This document shows positions 24,197 through 31,759 of a stretch of 64,000 nucleotides of DNA, piece by piece. Below the pieces are notes generated by a model. That model saw only the letters and a list, made by a program, of their open reading frames with translations, ran no database searches and had not been told where the DNA came from. Origin of the DNA: Streptomyces sp. NBC_00237 (lineage in GTDB: Bacteria; Actinomycetota; Actinomycetes; Streptomycetales; Streptomycetaceae); contig NZ_JAPEMT010000002.1 in NCBI RefSeq assembly GCF_026342435.1, forward strand, positions 2,418,001 through 2,482,000, read 5' to 3'. Position 1 is the stretch's first letter. Every line of letters begins with the position of its first letter. The translations under genes were made by a program, and so were the position numbers.

Positions 24197-25619
24197 CGAG
24201 GTACGCCTCCAGGCCGTGGCGACCGCCCTCGCGGCCGTAACCCGACTCCTTGTAACCGCCGAACGGCGAGGTGGGGTCGAACTTGTTGAATGTGTTGGCC
24301 CAGACGACGCCCGCCCGGAGCTTGTTCGCGACCGCGAGGATGCGCGAGCCCTTCTCCGTCCAGATGCCGGCGGAGAGGCCGTACTGCGTGTTGTTGGCCT
24401 TGGCGACGGCCTCGTCGGGCGTACGGAAGGAGAGGACCGACAGCACCGGGCCGAAGATCTCGTCCCGCGCCACCGTGTGCGCCTGGGTGACGTTCGTGAA
24501 GAGCGTCGGGGCGAACCAGTAGCCGGAGGACGGGAGTTCGCACGGGGCGGACCAGCGCTCCGCGCCCTCCGCCTCGCCCGTGTCGGCCACGGCCTTGATG
24601 CGGGCGAGCTGCTCGGCGGAGTTGATCGCGCCGATGTCGGTGTTCTTGTCCAGCGGGTCACCGAGGCGCAGCGTCGACAGGCGGCGCTTCAGCGCGTCCA
24701 GCAGCTCGTCCTGGATCGACTCCTGGACCAGCAGGCGCGAGCCCGCGCAGCAGACCTGGCCCTGGTTGAAGAAGATGCCGGTGACGATGCCCTCGACGGC
24801 CTGGTCGATGGGCGCGTCGTCGAAGACGATGTTCGCGCCCTTGCCGCCCAGTTCGAGGGTGACCTTCTTGTTCGTGCCCGCGACCGAGCGGGCGATGGCC
24901 TTGCCGACGCCGGTCGAGCCGGTGAAGGCGACCTTGTTGACGTCCGGGTGGTTGACCAGGGCCGCGCCCGTGTCGCCGTAACCCGGAAGGATGTTGACGA
25001 CGCCGCGCGGCAGGCCCGCCTGGCGGCAGATGTCCGCGAAGAACAGCGCCGAGAGCGGCGTGGTCTCGGCGGGCTTCAGGACGACCGTGTTGCCGGTGGC
25101 GAGCGCCGGGGCGATCTTCCAGGCCAGCATCAGGAGCGGGAAGTTCCAGGGGATGACCTGGCCCGCGACGCCCAGCGGGCGGGGGTTGGCGCCGTAGCCC
25201 GCGTGGTCGAGCTTGTCGGCCCAGCCCGCGTAGTAGAAGAAGTGCGCGGCGACCAGGGGCAGGTCGGCGTCCCTCGTCTCCTTGATCGGCTTGCCGTTGT
25301 CCAGCGTCTCCAGGACGGCCAGCTCGCGCGAGCGCTCCTGGATGATGCGGGCGATGCGGAAGAGGTACTTGGCGCGCTCGGAGCCCGGCAGCGCGGACCA
25401 CTTCTCGAACGCCCTGCGGGCGGCCTTCACGGCGCGGTCCACGTCGTCATGGCCCGCGAGGGCCACCTCGGACAGGACCTCTTCGGTGGAGGGGCTGACG
25501 GTCTTGAAGACCTTGCCGTCGGACGCCTCGGTGAACTCGCCGTCGATGAACAGGCCGTAGCTCGGCGCGATGTCGACGACTGCGCGCGACTCCGGCGCGG
25601 GTGCGTACTCAAAAGTCAT
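24189..25619 (-). CDS. Aldehyde dehydrogenase (NAD+)
   Basis: This full-length 476-residue aldehyde dehydrogenase has all key residues: VIPWNFPLLMLAWKIAPALA with the catalytic Asn, VVLKPAETTPLSAL, the NAD loop FTGSTGVGKAI, general-base Glu in VTLELGGKGANIVF and the nucleophile in FFNQGQVCCAGSR. It starts 5 bases after the deoC stop and overlaps the truncated paralogue downstream, so deoC and the two genes form an operon. The likely physiological substrate is therefore acetaldehyde released by DeoC from 2-deoxyribose-5-phosphate, oxidised to acetate; this is inferred from context. Confidence 0.9.
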   Translation of the reverse strand: MTFEYAPAPESRAVVDIAPSYGLFIDGEFTEASDGKVFKTVSPSTEEVLSEVALAGHDDVDRAVKAARRAFEKWSALPGSERAKYLFRIARIIQERSRELAVLETLDNGKPIKETRDADLPLVAAHFFYYAGWADKLDHAGYGANPRPLGVAGQVIPWNFPLLMLAWKIAPALATGNTVVLKPAETTPLSALFFADICRQAGLPRGVVNILPGYGDTGAALVNHPDVNKVAFTGSTGVGKAIARSVAGTNKKVTLELGGKGANIVFDDAPIDQAVEGIVTGIFFNQGQVCCAGSRLLVQESIQDELLDALKRRLSTLRLGDPLDKNTDIGAINSAEQLARIKAVADTGEAEGAERWSAPCELPSSGYWFAPTLFTNVTQAHTVARDEIFGPVLSVLSFRTPDEAVAKANNTQYGLSAGIWTEKGSRILAVANKLRAGVVWANTFNKFDPTSPFGGYKESGYGREGGRHGLEAYLDV

Positions 25620-25624
25620 GCGGA

Positions 25625-26593
25625 TCAGTCCACCGTCACGTAGTCGGGGCCGGAGTAGCGGCCCGTGCTGAGCTTCTGACGCTGCATCAGCAGGTCGTTG
25701 AGCAGGCTGGATGCGCCGAAGCGGAACCAGTGGTTGTCCAGCCAGTCCGCGCCCACGGTCTCGTTGACCAGCACCAGGAACTTGATCGCGTCCTTGGTGG
25801 AGCGGATGCCGCCGGCCGGCTTCACGCCGATCTGGATGCCGGTCTGCGCGCGGTAGTCCCGTACGGCTTCCAGCATGAGGAGGGTGTTGGGGGGCGTGGC
25901 GTTGACGGCCACCTTGCCCGTCGAGGTCTTGATGAAGTCGGCACCGGCCAGCATCCCGAGCCAGGAGGCACGCCGGATGTTGTCGTACGTCGACAGCTCG
26001 CCGGTCTCGAAGATGACCTTGAGGCGGGCCTTGTCCCCGCACTCCGCCTTCACGGCGACGATCTCCTCGTAGACCTTGAGGTAGTGCCCGGCGAGGAAGG
26101 CTCCCCGGTCGATCACCATGTCGATCTCGTCCGCGCCCGCCTCGACGGCGTCGCGCACGTCCGCGAGCTTGATGGGCAGGGCGGCGCGTCCGGCCGGGAA
26201 CGCGGTGGCCACGGAAGCCACCTTGATCCCCGTCCCGGCGAGGGCCTCCTTGGCGGTGGCCGCCATGTCGGGATACACGCAGATCGCGGCGACCCTCGGG
26301 GTCGTCCGGTCCGTCGGGTCCGGGTGGGCGCCCTTGGCGCACAGCGCCCGGACCTTGCCCGGGGTGTCCGCGCCTTCGAGCGTGGTCAGGTCGATCATCG
26401 AGATGGCCAGGTCGATGGCGTACGCCTTGGCCGTGGTCTTGATCGAGCGCGTGCCGAGCGCGGCGGCGCGGGCCTCCAGGCCGACGGCGTCGACGCCGGG
26501 CAGCCCGTGCAGGAAGCGGCGCAGTGCGCTGTCGGACGCGGTCGCGTCGACAAATGCGGATGCGGGAGCGGATGCAGAGGTGGGCATGGTCAC
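25625..26593 (-). CDS. deoC: 2-Deoxyribose-5-phosphate aldolase
   Basis: This enzyme of about 322 residues cleaves 2-deoxyribose-5-phosphate to acetaldehyde and glyceraldehyde-3-phosphate. The Schiff-base lysine is in DFIKTSTGKVAVNATPP and the second lysine in IQIGVKPAGGIRSTKDA; the Asp region EIDMVIDRGAFLAG is also present. The start is a GTG (or the ATG two codons later, giving MPTSASAPASAF) right behind the palindromic operator; longer frames run into the 22-bp tandem repeat and are rejected. It leads the deoC-aldehyde dehydrogenase operon. Confidence 0.93.
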   Translation of the reverse strand: MTMPTSASAPASAFVDATASDSALRRFLHGLPGVDAVGLEARAAALGTRSIKTTAKAYAIDLAISMIDLTTLEGADTPGKVRALCAKGAHPDPTDRTTPRVAAICVYPDMAATAKEALAGTGIKVASVATAFPAGRAALPIKLADVRDAVEAGADEIDMVIDRGAFLAGHYLKVYEEIVAVKAECGDKARLKVIFETGELSTYDNIRRASWLGMLAGADFIKTSTGKVAVNATPPNTLLMLEAVRDYRAQTGIQIGVKPAGGIRSTKDAIKFLVLVNETVGADWLDNHWFRFGASSLLNDLLMQRQKLSTGRYSGPDYVTVD

Positions 26594-26606
26594 CACTGGA
26601 GCATAT

Positions 26607-26618
26607 CTACGCGCGTAG
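26607..26618. promoter_or_regulatory. CTACGCGCGTAG operator upstream of deoC
   Basis: A perfect 12-bp palindrome ends 13 bases before the GTG start of deoC. There is no room for a separate ribosome-binding site and core promoter between it and the start, so the message is probably leaderless or has a very short leader, and the site would overlap the transcription start. A 22-bp minisatellite begins 11 bases further upstream. Confidence 0.8.
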
Positions 26619-26629
26619 CGGCCTGTACA

Positions 26630-26784
26630 CCCCGTAGGGAAAAGGGGGCCACCCCGTAGGGAAAAGGGGGCCACCCCGTAGGGAAAAGGGGGCCACCCCG
26701 TGGGGAAAAGGGAGGCACCGCGTAGGGAGAAGAGGGGCAACCCCGTGGGGAAACGGGAGGCACCCCGTGCGGAAAACGGGGCAG
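26630..26784. repeat. 22-bp minisatellite, seven copies
   Basis: Seven head-to-tail copies of a unit like CCCCGTAGGGAAAAGGGGGC-CA start at 26630, 26652, 26674, 26696, 26718, 26741 and 26763. The first three are identical and the later ones drift; one extra A sits between copies 5 and 6. The 22-bp period is not a multiple of three and frames through it are open only by chance, so it is non-coding. It occupies the region where the deoC promoter would be expected. Confidence 0.9.
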
Positions 26785-26854
26785 AAGGGAGCCGCGTCAC
26801 ACACCCGGGACAGGGGCTTCGGCTCCACAGCCCCTGTCAGGCAGAATCGGGCGC

Positions 26855-27529
26855 ATGACAAGCACCGGCCCCTCTTCCTCGTCCGGCGGTACCGGCGGCT
26901 CCGGCGGTCCCGACGAGCCGGCGTACGCCGACCGCGTCTTCCGCTCCGGCGCAGCCGTCTTCTGGGGCTGCGCCATGCTCGCCGTCGCCGCCTGGCTCTG
27001 CATCGACGCGATCGTCCGGAGCCCCGCCCTCACGGCGTGGAAGGTGGTGGCCGGTCTGCTCTTCGCCGTGCCGCTGGTGGTCGCCTTCACCATCAGGCCC
27101 GCCGTGTACGCGGGTGCCGACCGGCTCCGCATCCGCAACCCGTTCCGTACGATCTCGCTGCCGTGGGCGTCGGTCGACGCGGTCCGCACCGGTTACTCCA
27201 GCGAGGTGCTGGCCGACGGGGCGAAGTACCAGATGTGGGCCGTTCCGGTGTCGCTCCGCCAGCGCAAGAAGGCCGTCCGCAACCAGTCGCGGGCCGCTGC
27301 CCACGACGACCCCGCGGGCAGCCGCACCCCGTTCGGCCGGACCTCGGGCGCGGAGCGTCCGACGGTCGCGGCGAGCGACCAGATCGTCCGCGACCTCCAG
27401 AGCCTCGCGGAGGGCCAGGCGTCCCGTCCCTCGGCGCAGGGGAAGCCGTCGGTGCGGTGGGCACTGGAGATCATCGCGCCGTGCCTGGTGGGCCTCGTGG
27501 CGTTGGTGGTACTGCTCACGACGTCGTAG
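26855..27529 (+). CDS. PH-domain (bPH-type) membrane protein
   Basis: This 224-residue protein has a Ser/Gly-rich N-terminus, two hydrophobic helices (about residues 32-52 and 62-82), then a bacterial PH-like domain (RPAVYAGADRLRIRNPFRTI, SLPWASVDAVRTGYSSEV) and a final C-terminal helix (IIAPCLVGLVALVVLLTTS). Such proteins are common in actinobacteria and their function is unknown. It faces away from deoC, with the operator and minisatellite between, and converges on the glycosyltransferase-like gene. Confidence 0.82.
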   Translation: MTSTGPSSSSGGTGGSGGPDEPAYADRVFRSGAAVFWGCAMLAVAAWLCIDAIVRSPALTAWKVVAGLLFAVPLVVAFTIRPAVYAGADRLRIRNPFRTISLPWASVDAVRTGYSSEVLADGAKYQMWAVPVSLRQRKKAVRNQSRAAAHDDPAGSRTPFGRTSGAERPTVAASDQIVRDLQSLAEGQASRPSAQGKPSVRWALEIIAPCLVGLVALVVLLTTS

Positions 27530-27573
27530 CCGTCGACGCCACAGCGGTTACGGACGCGGGGCGCGGCCAAGGA

Positions 27574-27609
27574 AACGCCCCGCCCCACCCCGTCCGCTTA
27601 CGGGGCGTT
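27574..27609. terminator. Weak terminator-like hairpin
   Basis: AACGCCCC (27574-27581) can pair with GGGGCGTT (27602-27609) across a 20-base loop, between the convergent PH-domain and glycosyltransferase-like genes. The long loop makes the call tentative. Confidence 0.4.
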
Positions 27610-27614
27610 CGCCC

Positions 27615-28718
27615 TTATGGGGCACTCGTCCACACCAGCGCCATGTACGCGCCGAAGTACGCCGAGAAGAGCGCCGCGCCGCCCACCACCAGCACCGTCG
27701 CAGGTATCCGCGCCCGTGCCCTGCTGAGCGCCAGGGCGATTGGCAGCAGCAGCGGGAAGGCCGGGAGCAGGAAGCGGGCGCGCGGGAAGTACACGCCGTC
27801 CGTCCCCAGGACGATCAGCACCAGCACCCCGCTGTACACGAGCAACGGCAGCGGCAGCCGCTCGACGGCGGCGCACCACACGAACAGCACGACCGCCGCG
27901 AGCATCACCCCGGTGACGACGACCAGGAAGAGCGGCGGCCTGACCTCGTGGGCGAGGAGCCCGCGCATGGCGCGGAGGGTCTGCGCCCCGCCGTCCCAGG
28001 TGTTGTTCCAGCGCCGCTGTACGGCGAAGTAGCCGTCCCAGCGGCCCGTACGCACCCCCACCCAGCCGACGTAACCCACCCACCCCATCGGGGCGAGCAG
28101 CCCCGCCACGAACGCCCGCCGCCTCCCGCTGCACACGGCCGCGACCACGACGGCGGCGGCGACGGCGATGCCGGTGGGCCGGGTGAGACCGGCGAGGCAG
28201 GCGAGGCTCGCCGCTGCGATCCAGCGCCCGGTCAGCACCGCGTACAGACACCACGCGGCGAGTGCCGTGAACAGCGACTCCGTGTACCCCATCCACTGCA
28301 CGAGCCCGACGGGGTACGCGCTCCAGAGGGCGGCGAGGAGGGTGCCGACGCGGCGGCCGTGGAGGTGGTCGCCGACAGCGAAGACGCCCCAGGCGGCGGC
28401 GAAGGAGGCCGTGACGGCGAGGAGGAGTCCGGTGGTCTCGGTGGTGCCGGGAAGGACGCGTCCGGCACCTCTCACGAGGAGGGGATGGAGCGGGAAGAAG
28501 GCGTACCCGTTGAGGACGTCGTAGCCGCGCTCGACGACGCGGGCGTACCAGATGGAGTCCCAGGAGGCGGCGAGCAACGTCCGCACGCCGCGTCCGCGGA
28601 GGTGCGCCCAGGGGGTGAGGACGGCGAGGCCGAGGAGGTGGACGGCGAGGTGGGAGAGGAGGGCGGGGGCGGCGTGACGGAGAGGGCTTCGTGGCGGGGC
28701 GGGAGCGGTGATCGTCAT
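27615..28718 (-). CDS. Polytopic membrane protein, probable GT-C mannosyltransferase (PIG-V-like)
   Basis: This 367-residue protein has about eight to nine hydrophobic helices. Near the N-terminus WDSIWYARVVERGYDVLNGY followed by AFFPLHPLLVRGAGRVL matches the first-loop region of PIG-V/GPI mannosyltransferase-2-like proteins, where the conserved Trp-Asp holds the catalytic Asp; LVQWMGYTESLFTALAAW is another typical segment. Such enzymes transfer sugars from polyprenyl-phosphate donors outside the membrane. A second protein of the same type lies at 46074-47453. The acceptor is unknown. Confidence 0.8.
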   Translation of the reverse strand: MTITAPAPPRSPLRHAAPALLSHLAVHLLGLAVLTPWAHLRGRGVRTLLAASWDSIWYARVVERGYDVLNGYAFFPLHPLLVRGAGRVLPGTTETTGLLLAVTASFAAAWGVFAVGDHLHGRRVGTLLAALWSAYPVGLVQWMGYTESLFTALAAWCLYAVLTGRWIAAASLACLAGLTRPTGIAVAAAVVVAAVCSGRRRAFVAGLLAPMGWVGYVGWVGVRTGRWDGYFAVQRRWNNTWDGGAQTLRAMRGLLAHEVRPPLFLVVVTGVMLAAVVLFVWCAAVERLPLPLLVYSGVLVLIVLGTDGVYFPRARFLLPAFPLLLPIALALSRARARIPATVLVVGGAALFSAYFGAYMALVWTSAP

Positions 28719-28767
28719 GGGAGGCGAGGTTCCCTCGGAGGGACGGGCCGTGCCGACGGCTGGGGGG

Positions 28768-28960
28768 GGGAGGCTGCGAAGCAGTCCTCCAGGGGCGCGG
28801 GGAACTGCGCGCCCAGCCACAACACACCCGCACGCATCCGGGACAGCCGCGCGGCGAGCGCTTTAGGCGAAGGGGCGGGCAGGGGCCTCATCCCGCCGAA
28901 GGCGGGCCGGGGGCCCGGGGGCGGAGCCCCCGGCAGTAACCCCAGCCCCCACCCGCCCGC
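28768..28960. repeat. Mosaic GC-rich intergenic repeat, copy 5
   Basis: It contains 'ggggcgcggggaactgcgcgcccagcc', 'gccgcgcggcgagcgctttaggcgaagggg' type segments and the hairpins CCGCCGAAGGCGG and GGGGGCGGAGCCCCC. It lies directly downstream of the secreted-protein gene at 28974. Confidence 0.75.
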
Positions 28961-28973
28961 GCGGACCCCCCGC

Positions 28974-29384
28974 CTACCCAGGGAGCACGGAGGCCACCGC
29001 CCCCACCACCGGCAGGTCCTTCAGCCCGCCCCCCTTGGCCAGAGCCCCCGTCGCCGCCCCCGTGGTCACCGGCTTGAAGTCCGCCACCTGCGTCCCCACC
29101 GTGTTGTTCAACGGATCGACGTCCGTCCCGGCCAGCGGGTCGAGCCGGATGTTCTTGGCCGGACCGAGCCCTCCCGCCGCCGAGTGCGTGAGCGCACCCG
29201 TGAGCGCCTCCCCCGGACTCGTACCGAATTCACCGAACTCCTGACCGACCCCCGCCGAGGGAGCCGAGGGAGCGGCCTGCGCCGCACCCGCCCCCGCCGT
29301 CAGCGCGGCACCCACCGCGGTCACGGTCAGCCCGGCCCGGAGGAGGCTGCGGCGCGGGGGCTTGGAAGCTGCGTGGCGTGCCAT
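28974..29384 (-). CDS. Small secreted protein, 136 aa
   Basis: The N-terminus (MARHAASKPPRRSLLRAGL, then a hydrophobic stretch TVTAVGAALTAGAGAAQA) is a clear Sec signal peptide with two or more Arg before the core; cleavage is likely after AQA near residue 37. The mature part is Gly/Ala-rich and contains PLAGTDVDPLNNTVGTQVAD. I recall similar small secreted proteins in other Streptomyces, with unknown function. A second small secreted protein of similar style lies at 36037-36393. Confidence 0.8.
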   Translation of the reverse strand: MARHAASKPPRRSLLRAGLTVTAVGAALTAGAGAAQAAPSAPSAGVGQEFGEFGTSPGEALTGALTHSAAGGLGPAKNIRLDPLAGTDVDPLNNTVGTQVADFKPVTTGAATGALAKGGGLKDLPVVGAVASVLPG

Positions 29385-29560
29385 GGAATACCCGTCTACA
29401 GAGGAGGAAAGCAACGAGGGAGGGCGAGGCGGATCACCCGCACGCACATTCCCACATGCGTGATCACATGCACACGCAGCGTAGTCGAACGCCCCCACCC
29501 ACACCCAACGCCGCCGCCCGAGGAGACCCGGAGGGGGACCATGCCGCACACTTGTCTCCC

Positions 29561-30220
29561 GTGAGCTCTCCTCCCCTCTCCGCCCGCGTCGTCCTCCTCG
29601 CAGGTCCCTCCGGCTCCGGAAAGTCGTCCCTCGCCGCACGCGCCCAACTGCCCGTGCTGCGTCTCGACGACTTCTACAAGGAGTGCACCGATCCCACGTT
29701 GCCGCTGGTCACGGGCAGTACGGACATCGACTGGGACTCACCCGGTTCGTGGGACGCGGACGTCGCGGTGGCCGCCATCGAGAAGCTGTGCCGGACCGGC
29801 CGGACGACCGTCCCGGTGTACGACATCGCCACCAGCGCACGGGTGGGCGAAGAGGCGCTCGACATCGACCGCACGCCCCTGTTCATCGCGGAGGGCATCT
29901 TCGCGGCGGACATCGTGGCCCGCTGCCGCGAACTCGGCGTGCTCGCCGACGCGCTGTGTCTGCGCGGTCGGCCCTTCACGACGTTCCGCCGCCGCCTGCT
30001 GCGGGATCTGCGCGAGGGCCGGAAGTCGATGCCGTTCCTGGTGCGGCGCGGGCTGCGGCTGATGCGGGCCGAGCGCGGCATCGTGGCCCGGCACACGGAG
30101 CTGGGCGCGCACCCGTGCGGCAAGCACGAGGCGCTGGGCCGCCTCGCCGCTGCGGCCGCGGGGCGGTGTCCGGGTGCGAACGAGCCCGTACGGAGCCCGG
30201 CGGAGGCAGAAGCAGCCTGA
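29561..30220 (+). CDS. Uridine kinase-like P-loop kinase
   Basis: This 219-residue kinase has a Walker A motif VVLLAGPSGSGKSSLA at the N-terminus, the substrate-binding LRLDDFYKE motif typical of uridine kinases, DIDWDSPGSWD, and FIAEGIFAADIV as the Walker B-like strand. Uridine kinase phosphorylates uridine and cytidine in salvage, which fits the other nucleoside genes in the window, though there is no CTACGCGCGTAG site upstream. The start chosen is a GTG (MSSPPLSARVVLLAGP). The stop lies inside the first copy of a 29-bp tandem repeat. Confidence 0.85.
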   Translation: MSSPPLSARVVLLAGPSGSGKSSLAARAQLPVLRLDDFYKECTDPTLPLVTGSTDIDWDSPGSWDADVAVAAIEKLCRTGRTTVPVYDIATSARVGEEALDIDRTPLFIAEGIFAADIVARCRELGVLADALCLRGRPFTTFRRRLLRDLREGRKSMPFLVRRGLRLMRAERGIVARHTELGAHPCGKHEALGRLAAAAAGRCPGANEPVRSPAEAEAA

Positions 30221-30288
30221 ACCGGCCAGCGGCGGCAGAAGCAGCCTGAACCGGCCGACGGAGGCAGAAGCAGCTTGAACCGGCCGAC
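30202..30288. repeat. 29-bp tandem repeat, three copies, overlapping the kinase stop codon
   Basis: Units start at 30202, 30231 and 30260 and share GGCAGAAGCAGCCTGAACCG. The uridine kinase stop TGA is inside the first unit, so copy-number change downstream would not alter the protein. A decayed fourth copy follows. Confidence 0.85.
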
Positions 30289-30389
30289 GGAGGCTGAGGC
30301 GGCGGGCTCAGAAGCGGATGCCGAAGCGGGGCAGCACACGAAAACGGGACCCCGTCAGACCCCCCGGCCGACGCGGTCCCGCTCCGCTT

Positions 30390-30486
30390 CCCCCCGTTCC
30401 CCCCCCCGTTCCCCCCGTGTTCCCCCCACTTCCGCCGCCTCCCCCGAAGCGACGGCCCTGCTCCCCCGTGTCCCCCCGTTGCCCGA
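30390..30486 (-). other. G-quadruplex-forming tract downstream of sigQ
   Basis: On the minus strand this region has G-runs of 6, 9, 6 and 6 separated by 3-5 bases (C-runs 30390-30395, 30399-30407, 30411-30416, 30422-30427 on the plus strand), and a further cluster near 30460-30486. It lies in the roughly 300-base gene-free region after the sigQ stop, so the sigQ transcript's 3' end would contain it. Confidence 0.65.
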
Positions 30487-30523
30487 CGGCGAGCAGCTCT
30501 CGCCACCGGACATCTCACATCCT

Positions 30524-31372
30524 TCAGGCGACCAGCTCGCCGAAGGATTCCTCCTCGTCACGGCCGAAGCTGAGGACATCGTCCTCGCGCAGCCGGCGGA
30601 GCGACCGCCAGATGCTCGACTTCACCGTGCCGACACTGATGTCGAGGATGTCCGCGATCTCCGGATCGGTGCGGCCCTCGTAGTAGCGCAGGACGAGCAT
30701 CGTGCGCTGGAGTTCGGGGAGCCTGGCCAGGGCCTGCCACAGGACCGCGCGCAGTTCCGTGCCGCGCATGGCGTCCGTGTCGCCGACCGTCTCCGGCAGC
30801 TCCTCCGTCGGGTACTCGTTCAGCTTGCGGCGGCGCCACTGGCTGATGTGCAGGTTGGTCATGGTGCGGCGGAGGTAGCCCCCCACCGCGGCCTTGTCGC
30901 TGATCCTGTCCCAGGCGCGGTACGTCGAGAAGAGGGCGCTCTGCAGCAGGTCCTCGGCCTCGAAGCGGTCGCCGGTCAGGTGGTAGGCGGTCGCGTACAG
31001 AGAGGCGCGGCGCTCCTGGACGTAGGCGGTGAACTCCGCCTCCGCCGCAGTCGCGTGCGCCCGCTCCCCCGAGCCCTCCCCGTACGTCTCCGGTGTGACG
31101 GGCGCTGCCGACGCTCCCCCGAACGTCCCCCCGGCAACTGCCCCGTTCCCCCCGTCGGTCCCCCCGGACCCGTTCCCCCCGTTGCCCCCCAGGGCGTCGA
31201 CGACCGTCATGTACTGGCTGTACGAAGACGTTCGCTGACGTCCGATGCCGCGACCGCACCCCCGCCCGGTCACAGCACCGGACTTCTCACCGCTACGGAC
31301 GAGCTCGCTCCGTACGACGTCGTGGAGACGCGTGACAACTGCGCTTGAGTTGGTGCTGTGCAGTGCGTTCAT
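30524..31372 (-). CDS. sigQ: ECF RNA polymerase sigma factor SigQ
   Basis: This 282-residue sigma factor has region 2 in ASLYATAYHLTGDRFEAEDL and GYLRRTMTNLHISQWRRRK, and a sigma-4 helix-turn-helix in RTMLVLRYYEGRTDPEIADI followed by SVGTVKSSIWRSLRRLR. The N-terminal 100 residues are unusual: a variable leader (MNALHSTNSSAVVTRLHDVV) and a Gly/Asn-rich spacer encoded by G-runs. It is divergent from afsQ1-afsQ2 exactly as in S. coelicolor, where AfsQ1 activates sigQ and SigQ affects antibiotic production. The GTG/ATG choice near the N-terminus is not certain; the ATG at 31372 is used. Confidence 0.9.
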   Translation of the reverse strand: MNALHSTNSSAVVTRLHDVVRSELVRSGEKSGAVTGRGCGRGIGRQRTSSYSQYMTVVDALGGNGGNGSGGTDGGNGAVAGGTFGGASAAPVTPETYGEGSGERAHATAAEAEFTAYVQERRASLYATAYHLTGDRFEAEDLLQSALFSTYRAWDRISDKAAVGGYLRRTMTNLHISQWRRRKLNEYPTEELPETVGDTDAMRGTELRAVLWQALARLPELQRTMLVLRYYEGRTDPEIADILDISVGTVKSSIWRSLRRLREDDVLSFGRDEEESFGELVA

Positions 31373-31437
31373 CTCGCGCCCCCCGTCGGTGGAGTCCGTA
31401 GCAGTTCGTGTGATGAAGAGCTTGCCTCCGCAGTTTC

Positions 31438-31660
31438 ATGACGAGGTCCGGCGACTGTCACAGGCGCGTCACAGGGCACACCGCGCACCCGGCCGGGGGT
31501 CCGGGGGTCGCCCCCGGGCAGACACAGCATGACGAGGTCCGGCGACTGTCACAGGCGCGTCACAGGGCACACCGCGCACCCGGCCGGGGGTCCGGGGGTC
31601 GCCCCCGGGCAGACACAGCATGACGAGGTCCGGCGACTGTCACAGGCGCGTCACAGGCCA
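31438..31660. repeat. 91-bp tandem repeat with three AfsQ1-type binding sites
   Basis: Two identical 91-bp units start at 31438 and 31529, and a third, partial unit at 31620 runs to about 31660. Each has GTCAC-AGGCGC-GTCAC (31457-31472, 31548-31563, 31639-31654), which fits GTnAC-n6-GTnAC, the consensus I recall for AfsQ1 in S. coelicolor. The full units also contain a CCGGGGG-tcg-CCCCCGG hairpin. The array lies between the divergent sigQ and afsQ1 starts (387 bases apart). Confidence 0.9.
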
Positions 31661-31759
31661 CGTCGCACACCTGTGCCAGCACCGGGCTCTGACCGGGCCC
31701 CGGCAATGGGAGCGCTCCAACTGTCGAACTCGTACGCCCCCATGGGCCAGAATGGCCGA

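Noticed and set aside
26594..26800. N-terminal extension of DeoC
   Set aside because: It is formed by the 22-bp minisatellite, whose period is not a multiple of three, and it would place the operator inside the gene.
31438..31660. Tandem repeats as a CRISPR array
   Set aside because: The 91-bp units are directly adjacent, without unique spacers, and no cas genes are near. The same holds for the 10-, 22-, 28- and 29-bp arrays.
31529..31759. N-terminal extension of AfsQ1
   Set aside because: The extra codons come from the 91-bp repeat; the GTG at 31760 gives the known length of AfsQ1.
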